Shown piece after piece: positions 18,498 through 29,177 of a DNA stretch of 64,000 nucleotides. The notes below the pieces were generated by a model. It made no database searches, was not told where the DNA came from, and saw nothing but the letters and a program-made list of their open reading frames with translations. Within the stretch, counting starts at the first letter, position 1. The number at the start of each line of letters is the position of its first letter. Location: NCBI GenBank assembly GCA_963818645.1, contig CAWFTF010000013.1, forward strand, positions 69,337-133,336, in the 5' to 3' direction. Both the position numbers and the translations under genes were made by a program. The DNA is from Gp6-AA40 sp963818645. GTDB taxonomy: Bacteria; Acidobacteriota; Vicinamibacteria; Vicinamibacterales; UBA2999.

Positions 18498-19772
18498 TTA
18501 CCCACACCAGTCGTGAATCGTGAGCGCCAGCGTCTTGGTCGCGATCACGAGGTTGTCGAGCGGAAGCCATTCGTTCGTCGCATGCATCTGAGCCGTCACG
18601 CCCGGGCCGAAGATCACGGTGGGCGTGTCGCCGTGACGAATGAGGAACCGCGTGTCTGCGGCTCCCATACGGCCGCTGTAGACCGGTGCCTGTCCAGTGA
18701 CTTCGCGAAAACCCTGCGCGACCGTCATCACGATCGGGTGATCGAGAGGAATCTCAGCGCCTTCGGCGATGAGTCCTTCGAACCAGACCTCCGGCTGATG
18801 CGTACTGAGCCAGGGATCCTGATCGCAGACGTTCCGGATGAACGTCTGGAAGTCCTTCTTGACCTGCTCGATGTCCTCCTGCGGCATCAACCCCATGCTG
18901 CCGCGAAGAATCGCCCGGTCGGGCGTGGCGCTCGCATAGTGCCCCGCTTCAAATTTGCCGACCGCGCACGGTAAAGCGCCACGATTGTCGGGAAAGAGCG
19001 GATGGGTCAGCGTGTTGATCCGCAACCCCTCGAAGTCCTCGATGGCCTTGGCAATCTTGTAGCCCTTGTCCAGGGCGTTGATCGCCTCCCAGCGCCGTGA
19101 GATGCCGGCCGGTTTCCCGCGCACGTCGACGACGAACCACAGGCGTCCGATGCACGCAGGCTGTACGTGCAGGTCGCTGGTCTCGAGCGAGATGCCGGCG
19201 TCGGCTTTGTACCCCCGGGTGACGCAGGCGAGCGTGCCCAGCCCGCTGACCTCCTCGTCCATGACGTACTCGAGAATGACGGTCCCGCGTGGCGCAAGCC
19301 CGATGTCGAGCAGCGCCTTGAGCGCCATGGTCATGGCTGCCAATCCGCCCTTCATGTCGGATGAGCCACGGCCGAGAATCTTTCCTTCCCTGAGCTCACC
19401 GCAGAGCGGGTCGAACTGCCAGTCGCTGACCGGCGTCCACGGAATCGTGTCGACATGTCCGTTGAACAGCAGCGAGCGGGCCGCCGGATCACCGCGATGG
19501 ATGCCCACCACGTTCGGCCGGCCTGAAAAGTCACGCCCCTTGGCTGGGATGTACGCAGGATGCTTCGCGAGCTCCGTCAAATCGGGCACCCACTTGTCCA
19601 CCTGGAGGCCCATCGCGGTCAGGCTCGCGGCGATAAAGTCCTGGATCGGACCTTCTTTTCCAGTCTCGCTATCGAACTGAATCAGCCGCTTCAGGAATTC
19701 CGCGATCTCGGCCGTCTTGGCATCGACGGCTTCCACAATCTCCACTCGCTTATTCGTCGCCACAGTCGGCAT
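18498..19772 (-). CDS. M20 family metallopeptidase/deacylase (ArgE/DapE-like)
   Basis: 424 residues. Zinc amidohydrolase fold: LLFNGHVDTIPW gives the first metal His and the following Asp, GRGSSDMKGGLAAM the bridging Asp, and YVMDEEVSGLGT the catalytic Glu pair; a dimerisation domain fills the middle. It removes an acyl group from an amino acid or peptide. Similar to ArgE/DapE and to YgeY-like hydrolases; the substrate cannot be assigned. No signal peptide, so cytoplasmic. It is downstream of the DUF5916 gene on the same strand with a 76-base gap. Confidence 0.92.
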   Translation of the reverse strand: MPTVATNKRVEIVEAVDAKTAEIAEFLKRLIQFDSETGKEGPIQDFIAASLTAMGLQVDKWVPDLTELAKHPAYIPAKGRDFSGRPNVVGIHRGDPAARSLLFNGHVDTIPWTPVSDWQFDPLCGELREGKILGRGSSDMKGGLAAMTMALKALLDIGLAPRGTVILEYVMDEEVSGLGTLACVTRGYKADAGISLETSDLHVQPACIGRLWFVVDVRGKPAGISRRWEAINALDKGYKIAKAIEDFEGLRINTLTHPLFPDNRGALPCAVGKFEAGHYASATPDRAILRGSMGLMPQEDIEQVKKDFQTFIRNVCDQDPWLSTHQPEVWFEGLIAEGAEIPLDHPIVMTVAQGFREVTGQAPVYSGRMGAADTRFLIRHGDTPTVIFGPGVTAQMHATNEWLPLDNLVIATKTLALTIHDWCG

Positions 19773-19848
19773 CGCTTCGTCTCCCTATTTGAGATCTGGA
19801 GGCATCGGAGAGATCGGAGGGATCCGAGCCCCCCGTTTCCGATTCAAA

Positions 19849-22098
19849 CTAGAACCTGAAGAGGCGGTTGATCTTCACCACCAGCCCTCGCGTTTCGAGG
19901 CTGACGCGGCCTGGTACGAAGGTGTCCCGCCCTTCCGTGAAGACCACGAACAACTCACTGCCCGCCTGGTACTCCCACCGGAAACGGATATTGGTCGAGA
20001 GCGTCGTCGTGCTGGAGCTGTACTGCACCAGTGCGGCCGCGTACATCCGTGGTGTCACGGTGTAAGTCGCGCGGCCGCCGACCACGGTGTTCGTGAAGGC
20101 CCCCTGCGGGATATCAATCCAGTTGAGCGAGACGCTCGGTTCGACGGCAAATCCGGCCACCATCTGGACGCGACCCTTGTATGTCGCGGTCGTCTTGTCG
20201 CCGTCGTAGAAGCTCCCGACTTCGAACGTGGCCGTGCCACTGACGCGATGCTGCTGCCCGAGCGTGTAGCTGCCGCTGAGCGTGTCGAAGTTGTATCCGC
20301 CGATGGGGATGCGCACGCCTTCCGAAATGAGAAACGGCTGCGGAATCAGCTCGTAGGTACTGATGTAACTCAACGACCACAGATCGCTGTTCTGCTGCTC
20401 GATGCGGAAAGTCCCTTGCAGTTCCCTCGACTCGAGACGATTGTTGTTGTCCGTCGTGTACTCGAACCCGGTCTCGTAGCTGTACTTGCGTACGACGCGA
20501 CTATTGGCCGGTCGCGGACTGAACCGCGCGAATCCGTAGTTACGCCGGAAGTTCTCGCGACGCAGGAATCCGACCTCCGGGTTGAAGTTGTCTTCCACAA
20601 CCAGCCGATCGATCTGCAGTCCGTATCGATCGGCGTTGTAGTTGATCTGACCCCGGTAGCTCAGATCATCGCCGTGAAGACCAGTGGTCCATGACTTGGC
20701 AATGTAGGTATTGAGCGCGAGGTTCTGATAGAACTGAAACTGCCCTTCGACGCCAGCCACTTCATTCGATCCCGGAGTGACGGTCGAGACCGACCTCCGC
20801 GTCATCATCATGCCGACGACGCTGCGGCGCAGCACGTCGCGCCGCAGGCTCACCACGCTGAAGTTCGTCTGACTCGCGAGTGCCGCCGGCTCATCGTCGC
20901 TCGTGATGTTGAGCGCTCCAACGTTCCACTTGCCCGCCTTTCCGGTAACGCGGCCACCGGCGACGATTGGGATGGGACGGTTGGCACTCAGGCCGATGCG
21001 TCTGCTGTAGAAGATGGCAGGGTCGTCGGCACCGCCAGTGCCGCCGAAGCCGAATGTTCCGCGCCCCTCGAGGAAGAACTCCCGCTTCTCCGGATACGAC
21101 AGGTTGAAGCGCGTCAGGTTGACCTGCGCTTCGTCGTCCTCGACCTGCGCGAAGTCTGTGTTGTAGGTGAAGTCCGCGGTGATGCTTTTCGTCAGACCGT
21201 ACTTGACGTCGAACCCGGCGTCGGGATCGAAGTCGTTCGATCGTGCAACGCTGGCGAGCAAGTCCGTGGACAGGCCGGCGATCGCGTACGGCTTGATCTC
21301 GAGGTTCATCGCCGCCGGTGGCGCTTCGAGTCCAACCAACGTAGCCGCTGCCGAAAACCGCGCAATCGCAGTTCCACCCCATGCCGCCGCTACTGGGGCC
21401 AGGTACGAGTGCTCGTTCTTCGAGCGCACGGTCCGCCGGAAGTTGATGCCCCAGACCTGTTCGCGTCCCGGGTTGTAACGCAGCGACTTGAAGGGGATCG
21501 CAAACTCCGCGATCCAGCCACCCTCGAACCGGCCCACCTTCGCATCGACGACGGTGTTCCAGTCCATGTTGAGCGTGCGCTCGTCGCTGATCGCGATGTC
21601 GTTGAAGCCGCCGACCGGAGACACCGAGAACAGGTAGCCGTTGCGATGATCGTGAAACGTGTCGAGACCCACGCCGAAGTTGTCCTGCTGTCGCAGGTTC
21701 GAGCTGTCGCGGCGCATGTCGTTGGCCACGATCCGCTCGGGATGTGTGTCCCAGCATCGGCACGCGACATACAGGTTGTCGTCGTCGAAGAGCACCCAGG
21801 CCTCGGTTTTTTCAGTGGCTGAAGCGCCCTCGATTGGCTCTTGCTGAACGAAGTCACTCACCGGCTGGACCTCGGCATACACCGAGTCGTCCAGCCGGCC
21901 GTCCAGGGCAATAGGCTCCCTGACGCGGGTGGCTCGCACCGTCAGAGTGCCATTCGTCCGGACGATCACGTTCGGCGCCACAGGCCAGGTTGACGCGCCG
22001 GACCGATTTGCTTCTCCGGGTAGATCGGGAGTGGATTGAGCGAACGCCGGGCAGGCCGTCAGCAGCACGCTGAGACAGACCGCGAGACGCGACGTCAC
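19849..22098 (-). CDS. CBM9-like/DUF5916 outer-membrane protein
   Basis: 749 residues with a signal peptide (LSVLLTACPAFA). Residues about 50-220 form a carbohydrate-binding family 9-like domain (ALDGRLDDSVYAEVQPVSDF, VLFDDDNLYVACRC). The rest is the DUF5916 region, rich in alternating aromatic strands and ending in LVVKINRLFRF, a C-terminal Phe typical of outer-membrane barrels. The function is unknown; such proteins are abundant in Bacteroidota and Acidobacteriota and may take up or bind oligomers. The GTG start overlaps the RND pump stop (GTGA at 22095-22098), so the two are translationally coupled. Confidence 0.88.
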   Translation of the reverse strand: MTSRLAVCLSVLLTACPAFAQSTPDLPGEANRSGASTWPVAPNVIVRTNGTLTVRATRVREPIALDGRLDDSVYAEVQPVSDFVQQEPIEGASATEKTEAWVLFDDDNLYVACRCWDTHPERIVANDMRRDSSNLRQQDNFGVGLDTFHDHRNGYLFSVSPVGGFNDIAISDERTLNMDWNTVVDAKVGRFEGGWIAEFAIPFKSLRYNPGREQVWGINFRRTVRSKNEHSYLAPVAAAWGGTAIARFSAAATLVGLEAPPAAMNLEIKPYAIAGLSTDLLASVARSNDFDPDAGFDVKYGLTKSITADFTYNTDFAQVEDDEAQVNLTRFNLSYPEKREFFLEGRGTFGFGGTGGADDPAIFYSRRIGLSANRPIPIVAGGRVTGKAGKWNVGALNITSDDEPAALASQTNFSVVSLRRDVLRRSVVGMMMTRRSVSTVTPGSNEVAGVEGQFQFYQNLALNTYIAKSWTTGLHGDDLSYRGQINYNADRYGLQIDRLVVEDNFNPEVGFLRRENFRRNYGFARFSPRPANSRVVRKYSYETGFEYTTDNNNRLESRELQGTFRIEQQNSDLWSLSYISTYELIPQPFLISEGVRIPIGGYNFDTLSGSYTLGQQHRVSGTATFEVGSFYDGDKTTATYKGRVQMVAGFAVEPSVSLNWIDIPQGAFTNTVVGGRATYTVTPRMYAAALVQYSSSTTTLSTNIRFRWEYQAGSELFVVFTEGRDTFVPGRVSLETRGLVVKINRLFRF

Positions 22099-25000
22099 AG
22101 CGCTTCCGACACCGTGGTAGATGGAGCCGTCACCGCCGTAACGTCGAGGCTACGCGTGCCTCGCGCAGCCACCCACCTGCACGCGCGCTCGATATACACG
22201 TAGTACACCGGCGTGATGTACAGCGTGAGCAACTGCGAGACCAGAAGACCGCCGACCACGGCGAGTCCGAGTGGCCGGCGAGACTCGGCGCCCGCACCAA
22301 GACCGAGTGCAATCGGCAGTGCGCCCACCAGCGCCGCTGCCGTCGTCATCATGATCGGGCGGAACCGCGCGAGACACGCCTCGTGTATCGCCTCGGCCGG
22401 CATCTTTCCGTCGACCCGCTGTGACTCGAGCGCGAAGTCAACCATCATGATCCCGTTCTTCTTCACGAGGCCGACGAGCATGATGACGCCGACGAAGGCA
22501 TACAGGCTCAACTCGGTCTTGAACAGCACCAGCGTGAGGAGCGCGCCGAAGCCGGCAGCAGGTAGACCGGACAGAATCGTCAGCGGATGCGTGAAGCTTT
22601 CATACAGCACACCAAGGACGATGTAGATGACAACGACCGCCATCAGCAGAACCAGGCCCAGGCCTTTGAAGGATTCCTGAAACGCCTGCGCTGCTCCCTG
22701 GAAGCTCGTGGTCACGCTGGCAGGGAGCGTCGCCACGGTCATCGCCTGAATCTGATTCACCGCATCACCAAGCGCAACGCCCGGCGCGAGGTTGAATGTG
22801 ATCGTCACCGACGGAAGTTGTCCGTAGTGGCTGACCGAGAACGGGCCCGTACTCGTTTTGATGCGGGCGACCGACTCGAGTGGGATGAGACGGCCCTCCG
22901 ACGATCGCACGTGCAGCAGCGACATGGCGTACGGGTCCTTCTGGAACTCGGGCGCGACCTGCATGATCACTTGATACTGATTGTTGGGCGCGTTGATCTG
23001 CGAGATCTGTCTGGTGCCGTAGGCGTTGTAGAGCGCGGTCTCGACCTGATTGACGGAGAGGCCGAGCGCCGACACCTTGTCCCTGTCCATCTCGAGGCTG
23101 ACTTGCGGGTTCTTGAGCAACAGGTCGCTGCTGACGTCCTCGAACCCGCGCATCTGGCGAATCTTGTCTTCGGCCACCTGCGCCCACCGGTAGAGCTCCG
23201 CCGTGTCGGTGTGCTGCAACGTGAACTGATAGGTAGCGCGACCACCGTTCTGGCCGCCGAGATTGATGGGCGGCGGGTTCGTCATGAACACGCGAAGCCC
23301 GGGAATCTCCGCCAGCTTCGGCCGCAGGCTCGCGATGATCTGATCCGCCGACTGACTGCGCTCCGATCGCGGCTTGAGGTCGACGAACGTTCGACCGGTG
23401 TTGCCGGCGCCGACTCCCGCCAGGCCCACGGTCGCACTGACGGCGGCGACATTCGGGTTCGCCATCAGCACGTCGTTGAACTCGAGCTGGTGGCGCACCA
23501 TCGCATCGAAGCTGATTCCCTGCATGCCCTCGGTGTTGACGACGATGCGGCCCTGATCCTCGCTTGGCAGGAAGCCCTTCGGCACCTTGGTGAACAGGTA
23601 CGCCGTGCCGGCAACGAGCAGCACCGATGCCGCCATCATCACTGCGCCGTGCCGGAGCGCGGCGCCAAGCGTGCGGCTGTAGATGCTCACGCAGCCATCG
23701 AAGACGCGATCGGTCCACCGATACATCGCGCCATGCTCGATCGAGCGCAAGGGCTTCAGGAAGCGGCTGCACAGCATCGGCGTCAGGCTGATCGACACCA
23801 GGCCAGACACGAGGATCGCCACGCCGATCGTGATCGCGAACTCGTGCAGCAGGCGGCCCACGATCCCGCCCATGAACAGCACCGGGATGAAGACCGCGGC
23901 GAGCGAGACGGTCATCGACAGAATCGTGAACGCGACCTCCTTCGACGCGTCGAACGACGCCCGCATCGCCGACTTCCCCATCTCCATGTGCCGGACGATG
24001 TTCTCCAGCATGACGATCGCGTCGTCGACAACGAAGCCGACCGACAGGGTGAGAGCCATCAGGGAGAGGTTGTCGAGGCTGTACTCGAGCAGATACATCA
24101 CCGTGAAGGTGGCGATGAGCGAGGCTGGCAATGCGAGACTGGCGATGATCGTCGCGGAGAGGCTGCGAAGGAACAGGAAGACGACGACCACGACCAGCAC
24201 GATCGAGAGCACGAGCGTGAGCTTCACGTCGTGCACGGACTCACGAATCGGCCCGGACCGATCGCTGCGAATGTCGAGTGAGACGCTCGCGGGCAATTGT
24301 TCGCGAATCGACGGCAGCATCGCCCTGATCTCGTCGACGACCTGCACGACGTTGCTGCCGGGTTGCTTCCGGATCGTAAGGTAGATGCAGCGCTCGTCGG
24401 CCATCCACGCCGCGGTCCTCGTGTTCTCCACGCCGTCATAGACGCGCGCGATCTCGTGCAGCCGCACCGGGTTGCCGTTCCGGTAGGCGACGATGGTCGG
24501 CTCGTACGCCGCCGCCTTCAGCAGCTGACCGTTGGTCTGGACGACGAAGGTCCGATCGTCCGCGTAGATGGTGCCGGTGGGCGTATTGCCATTGGCGTTG
24601 GCGATGGCGGTCGCAACCTCGTCGATCCCGATCGATCGGGTGGCGAGTTGTCGCGGATCGACATCGATGCGCACGGCGTACTTCTGCGAGCCGGGGACAT
24701 CGACCTGGGCAACGCCCTTGATGGTGGAGATGCGTTGCGCGACGAGTTGCTGTGCGTACTCGTCGACGACCGACAGCGGCAAGGTCTTGGAACGCAGCGC
24801 GGCGAAGATGACAGGTTGGTCGCCCGGGTTGACCTTCTGATACGACGGCGGCGCCGGCATCTGCGACGGAAGACTGCGGGACGCCCGGCCGATCATGGCC
24901 TGCACGTCCTGTGCGGCCGCGTCGATGTCGCGATCGAGATCGAACTGCAGCGTGATGCTGGTGCTGCCCTGATTGCTGGTGGAGTTCATCCCGGTCAGGC

Positions 25001-25226
25001 CCGGGATACTGGCGAACTGTTTCTCGAGCGGCAGCGCCACTGACGAGGCCATCGTGTCGGGGCTGGCGCCCGGCAAAACGGCCTGTACCTGGATGGTCGG
25101 GAAGTCGACCGCGGGCAAATCGGAGACTGGCAGTTCACGATACGCCATCACCCCGAACACCATCACCCCGAGCGTGAGGAGCGTAGTGGTGGCAGGGCGG
25201 CGGATGAAGAGGGCGGATAGGTTCAC
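22095..25226 (-). CDS. RND efflux pump inner-membrane transporter (AcrB/MdtB-like)
   Basis: 1043 residues from a GTG start that gives VNLSALFIRRPATTTLLTLG, the standard N-terminal cytoplasmic helix and first membrane segment of hydrophobe/amphiphile RND pumps. The TM4 proton-relay aspartates are present in FVVDDAIVMLENIVRHME, as is the GGIVGRLLHEFA region; two large periplasmic loops and 12 membrane segments fit the length. It pumps lipophilic compounds out with a periplasmic adaptor and outer-membrane channel; neither is adjacent. A DUF5916 protein is coupled downstream, an unusual partner. Confidence 0.95.
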   Translation of the reverse strand: MNLSALFIRRPATTTLLTLGVMVFGVMAYRELPVSDLPAVDFPTIQVQAVLPGASPDTMASSVALPLEKQFASIPGLTGMNSTSNQGSTSITLQFDLDRDIDAAAQDVQAMIGRASRSLPSQMPAPPSYQKVNPGDQPVIFAALRSKTLPLSVVDEYAQQLVAQRISTIKGVAQVDVPGSQKYAVRIDVDPRQLATRSIGIDEVATAIANANGNTPTGTIYADDRTFVVQTNGQLLKAAAYEPTIVAYRNGNPVRLHEIARVYDGVENTRTAAWMADERCIYLTIRKQPGSNVVQVVDEIRAMLPSIREQLPASVSLDIRSDRSGPIRESVHDVKLTLVLSIVLVVVVVFLFLRSLSATIIASLALPASLIATFTVMYLLEYSLDNLSLMALTLSVGFVVDDAIVMLENIVRHMEMGKSAMRASFDASKEVAFTILSMTVSLAAVFIPVLFMGGIVGRLLHEFAITIGVAILVSGLVSISLTPMLCSRFLKPLRSIEHGAMYRWTDRVFDGCVSIYSRTLGAALRHGAVMMAASVLLVAGTAYLFTKVPKGFLPSEDQGRIVVNTEGMQGISFDAMVRHQLEFNDVLMANPNVAAVSATVGLAGVGAGNTGRTFVDLKPRSERSQSADQIIASLRPKLAEIPGLRVFMTNPPPINLGGQNGGRATYQFTLQHTDTAELYRWAQVAEDKIRQMRGFEDVSSDLLLKNPQVSLEMDRDKVSALGLSVNQVETALYNAYGTRQISQINAPNNQYQVIMQVAPEFQKDPYAMSLLHVRSSEGRLIPLESVARIKTSTGPFSVSHYGQLPSVTITFNLAPGVALGDAVNQIQAMTVATLPASVTTSFQGAAQAFQESFKGLGLVLLMAVVVIYIVLGVLYESFTHPLTILSGLPAAGFGALLTLVLFKTELSLYAFVGVIMLVGLVKKNGIMMVDFALESQRVDGKMPAEAIHEACLARFRPIMMTTAAALVGALPIALGLGAGAESRRPLGLAVVGGLLVSQLLTLYITPVYYVYIERACRWVAARGTRSLDVTAVTAPSTTVSEAL

Positions 25227-25252
25227 GGCGGTAGACGTCGATTCACTTCTGT

Positions 25253-25320
25253 CAACTCCCAATCCCCAACAACCAAGTTCCAATGTTCTTGGGAGTTGGG
25301 AGTTGGAGGTTGGGCGTTGA
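25253..25320. repeat. Intergenic inverted repeat, CTCCCAA type
   Basis: Left arm 25253-25283 (CAACTCCCAATCCCC...), right arm 25287-25320 (TTGGGAGTTGGGAGTTGG...). It lies between the TonB receptor stop (25332) and the RND start. One of six CTCCCAA-type sites in the window. Confidence 0.85.
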
Positions 25321-25331
25321 CGGCCTTGGGG

Positions 25332-28264
25332 TTAGAAGCCGTAGCGGAAGTTCAACTGCGCGGTCCGCGTCGCGCCGATCGTCGAGGTGACTTTCATGAA
25401 CGTGCCGATGATGCGGATGTCACTGGATGGCGTATTGAAGTTCGCGCGATCCATCACGTTGAAGATGTCGAGGAACGCATCGAGCGTTCGGCCACCGGGC
25501 ATGTTGATGCGATAGCCGGCACGCACATCGAGCGTGACGTAGGCCGGTCCATACGCACCGTTGCGACCGCCCTCGTAGTCCACGGTCAGCGCGTCGTCGC
25601 CGACACCCGAGTAGGTGGCAGGGGCCAGGTACTCGTTGGCCGTCGATCCGTTCTGATCGATGTCGACCGCGGTGTTGACCAGCGTGTAGGGCAGGCCGCT
25701 TCTCGCCGAGAGGATGCCGCTGAGCCGGAGGCCCTTCGTCTTCGGCACGTCCCACGATCCGCTCGCAGACAGGATGTGCGGACGATCGACGCTGGTCGGC
25801 CCTTCTTCGGCATCGAGGCGCAGGTCACCGAGATACTGCGAGTTGCTCGCGCCTTCATTGCCCGCGGTCGTGTTGCCGGTCGCCTTCGAGTAGGCGTAGG
25901 ACACGCGCGCCGTGTAGCCCTTGCTGAACCGCTTGTTGGCCGAGAACTGAATGCTGTTGTAGTCGGCCGAGCCCTCGTTGACGAGCGTGTCGACGCGACC
26001 GGCGAACTCACCGACGCTGCCGACCAGCGGATTCGTGCGGGTCACGGCGCCGGTGGCCAGCTGGTTCGCGCGCAGTGGCGGATTCAGATCGAGCAGCACG
26101 AACTGCCTCCGCGATTCGGAGCGAATGAAGTCGACGCCGACGGCGAGCGACGGACCGAGCTGCGTCGTGTAACCCACGCTGTACTGCCGCGTCCAGGGCA
26201 CGTCGCGATCGGGATTGTCGAAGCGCACCGTGCCGGTGTTGCGCGTCAGGGTGCCCGCCGGATAGAGCTGCGTCGAGCAGCGCCCGATTGACGGTTGGAC
26301 CGTTCACGAGCATCGGATCGGTCGGGAAGCGCCCGCTGCGCGGACCGGGGTCGATGTTGTTCAGCGGGAAGTTCGCGACGAACGAATCTGGTGTAGCGGC
26401 CACTGGCCACCATCGGCGTCAGCGGCGTCAGCACCGTGCGCTGATAGAAGAGGCCGAACCCGCCGTGCATCGCCGACTTGCCTTCGCTGTCGAGCGCGTA
26501 GGAGAAGCCCACCCGCGGTGCGATGTTGTTCAAGTCTTTCGGGTAGCTGCCGGGATTGTCGACAAAGAGCGGGTTGTCGCCGTTGGGCGTCGGAATCAGC
26601 TCCACGTCATAGCGCGCACCCACGCTCAGCGTGAAGCTTGTTGCCCATCTTCCAGCGGTCCTGCGCGTATGCAGCGCCATAGGTCCCGTGCATGCGGTAC
26701 TCGGACACTCCCGGGCACGCGAATCTGCAGGCGCTCCGGATAGGTGAACGGGTCGGCCGCGTTGAAGTCCGAGTCACGCGAGAAACGAGAACTGCCGTTC
26801 TCGTTCCGAGAAGCTGCGGAAATGCAGCGGGATGTAGTTGTAGAAGCATGCCGAACTTCAGCTCGTGATCGCCGACCTTGTTGGGCACGAACCACGAGAA
26901 GGAGTCGTCGACGCGTGTAGCCGAACAGGCGCCGGATGCTCGCCGTCGGGCTCTGGCCATCTTCGAACGACGGATGCACGAGCGTGGGCAGCAAGCGCCT
27001 GCTGATCGAAGCCGTTGTCGAGGAACGTCGGGTTGGCGAAGTGCAGGATCTCCGACGTGTAAGAGAGACGCAGCGTGTTGACCTTGGTGCTGCCGATCAC
27101 CGAGCTCAACGTGCCCACGAACGTCTGATCGACGTCGGTCTCTTCGGCGTTGCGCAATGCGGTCCAGGTCTCGTTGACCTGCTTCGGCTGCGGCGAGGTC
27201 TCACGCAGCCAGCGGATGCCCCAGGTGTTGGCGGAGTTGATCTGGTTGTCGAAGCGGATGAACGTGTTCCAGTTGCGCGACACACCGAACTCGTTGCGGT
27301 TCAAGTCGGGCCGCGTCGGGACGTTCACCGTGACGCCGTTGTCGAACAGAATGCGCTCGACGCTGAAGAAGAAGTGCATCTTGTCGCGAACGATCGGGCC
27401 GCCGATGGTGCCGCCGTACTGCTGCATCGTGGTCGGCGCTTCGTCGAGATTGCTCTTCTTGGCGAAATAGTTCTGCGCGGCGAGGTTCTGATCCTGATAG
27501 AAGGCGAAGCCGCTCCCGTGAAAGATGTTCGTGCCCGACTTGGACACCGCATTGACGATCGCGCCTGACGTTCCGCCGTACTCGGCGTCGAACTGGCTGG
27601 TCACCACCTTGAACTCCTGCACGGCCTCGATCGGCACGCGCGCCTGTGAACTGGTGCCACCGCCGGTCAACCCGTCGTTGTTGTCCGACCCGTCCATCGT
27701 GTAGGCGACGTTGCGCGCGCCCTGGCCGCCGACGCTGATCGTGTCGCCGCCGAACGTTGACGTGGACACCGTCGACACGATGCCCGGGACCATGCCGAGG
27801 AAACCCGAGAAGCTGCGATTGAGCGATGGCGTGTTGACGAACTCCTCAGCACGTGACGTTGCCGCCGACTTCCTTCGAGGTCGTGTCCACGAGCGGCGCC
27901 TCCGCCGTCACCGTCAGTCGCTCTTCGATTCCGCCGAGCTCCAGCGTGACGTCGACCGAGACCGTGCGGCCAACCTCGAGTCGCACGTCTTTGCGTTCGA
28001 TAAGGACGGAAGCCGTCGAGCATCGCCTCGACTTGATAGACACCCGGGTTCATGGCGCTGACGAAGAACGATCCATCGACGCCGCTCACGGTGGTGCGAA
28101 ACGTGCCGTTCTCCTGGTTGCGGACCGTCACAGTGACGCCAGGCATGACGGCCTGCTGGGAATCGACGACGCTTTCCGCGAAGATCGCCTGTGCCTTGTT
28201 GAGCGTTGACGGTGGCGGCCATCGCGATCAACACGAAGACCGCTGCAACGGTAATCCTTCTCAT
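25332..28264 (-). pseudogene. TonB-dependent receptor with carboxypeptidase-like N-terminal domain, multiply frameshifted
   Basis: The remains of a roughly 970-residue outer-membrane receptor. Signal peptide at the start (RITVAAVFVLIAMAATVNAQ), a carboxypeptidase-regulatory-like beta-sandwich (MPGVTVTVRNQENGTFRTTV, VDGSFFVSAMNPGVYQVEAM), plug-like segment GMVPGIVSTVSTSTFGGDTI and VGGQGARNVAYTMDGSDNN, then barrel strands ending at 25332 in LNFRYGF. The reading frame changes many times: near 28150-28210, 28000, 27850 and repeatedly in 26230-27010, whereas 25332-26228 and about 27010-27790 are open. Sequence identity across the breaks is still clear, so decay is recent or the sequence is poor here. 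Confidence 0.85.
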
Positions 28265-28619
28265 TGACTACTCCTCGAATGGTGAGCACGCTGAGGTCCG
28301 CGTGTTGATCGCGAGGAGAGCAAGAGAAGGGCCACGGCCGATCGCCGACACGATGTTCAATAGAATCCGCGTGAATGAGCGTTGCGCGCGGCGCAGCTCG
28401 CGCGGCCTGCAATTTCAGAATGAACACAATTGTGCATAACGCCTCTGTGCATTGCGACAGCCTTGTCCGCAACTGACGCACGTCGTGACATGCGCGCGAC
28501 GGTGCTGTGCATATCGTGTGTTTCTCGAATGAACGCGCGTGCTGTGCCGAGGGACGCGCGTCGACGAGTGGTTGCACTTTTGTCGGCAGTTATTGCGCGA
28601 ACGCCGAATACGTAGGTCG
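28265..28619. other. Intergenic region upstream of the TonB receptor, with repeated TGTGCAT motif
   Basis: No credible gene. TGTGCAT occurs at 28431, 28446 and 28506, separated by 15 and 60 bases, and is AT-richer than its surroundings. It could be a regulator site for the receptor; nothing else recognisable. Confidence 0.45.
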
Positions 28620-29177
28620 CTAGTTCGCGGCGTCTGGCGGCGCCAGGTATTGCCTCGCAATGCGCCTCGCGCTGTTCCGGATCGCACGCGTCGCGCTCCC
28701 GATGGTGATCGACGCGCGTGACACGGCGTCCACGTCCATGCCCACGCGGAACCGATCGCGCACGTCTTTCCCTTTGAATTGCGCGGAAAACTGCGGTGGA
28801 TCGATCGAGAAATTACCGTACGGCTCGTGGTGCTCGGCGACGACGATGCCCGCAAGGACACCCTTCATGTCGATGCCGACGAGAATTTTGATCGGGCCAT
28901 CGTAGCCGCGCTCGAGCGGCTCGAGCTCGGTCGTCCAGAACGCCAGGCCAATCGGCGTCTGGGCGCCGCTCTTGGGATCGCCAACGAGCGCCCTGATGTG
29001 AGGCGGGTCGCCACCTTTCGGCGAGAAGGCCGTCGCCGCCGGAAACAAACGCTTGAGCAACGCCGGGTCGACGCCGGACTGAGCCGCGCCGTTGAGGATC
29101 CAAATCGCCGCGAGCACCGTCGCGCACACGAACACTCGGCCGTGCGCGAGGCGGGATGCTATTCGGTGGGTTCGCAT
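28620..29177 (-). CDS. FMN-binding domain protein (NosR/RnfG-like)
   Basis: 185 residues, one N-terminal membrane or signal segment (VFVCATVLAAIWILNGAAQ). The body resembles the periplasmic FMN-binding domain of NosR and RnfG: GYDGPIKILVGIDMKGVLAG and VVAEHHEPYGN. The flavinylation motif is usually SGATxT; here VSRASITI preserves the Ser and final Thr pattern. It may carry covalent FMN and move electrons in the periplasm. No Nos or Rnf genes are nearby, but three c-type cytochromes are in the window. It starts inside the 3' end of the next gene (19-base overlap). Confidence 0.7.
   Translation of the reverse strand: MRTHRIASRLAHGRVFVCATVLAAIWILNGAAQSGVDPALLKRLFPAATAFSPKGGDPPHIRALVGDPKSGAQTPIGLAFWTTELEPLERGYDGPIKILVGIDMKGVLAGIVVAEHHEPYGNFSIDPPQFSAQFKGKDVRDRFRVGMDVDAVSRASITIGSATRAIRNSARRIARQYLAPPDAAN

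Noticed and set aside
22587..24281. 564-codon open frame on the plus strand opposite the RND pump
   Set aside because: Same cause; its composition (Arg/His-rich) is that of a reversed membrane protein gene.
28620..29177. NosR or RnfG itself
   Set aside because: Only the FMN-binding segment is present; no membrane iron-sulphur part and no nos or rnf neighbours, so only the domain is called.
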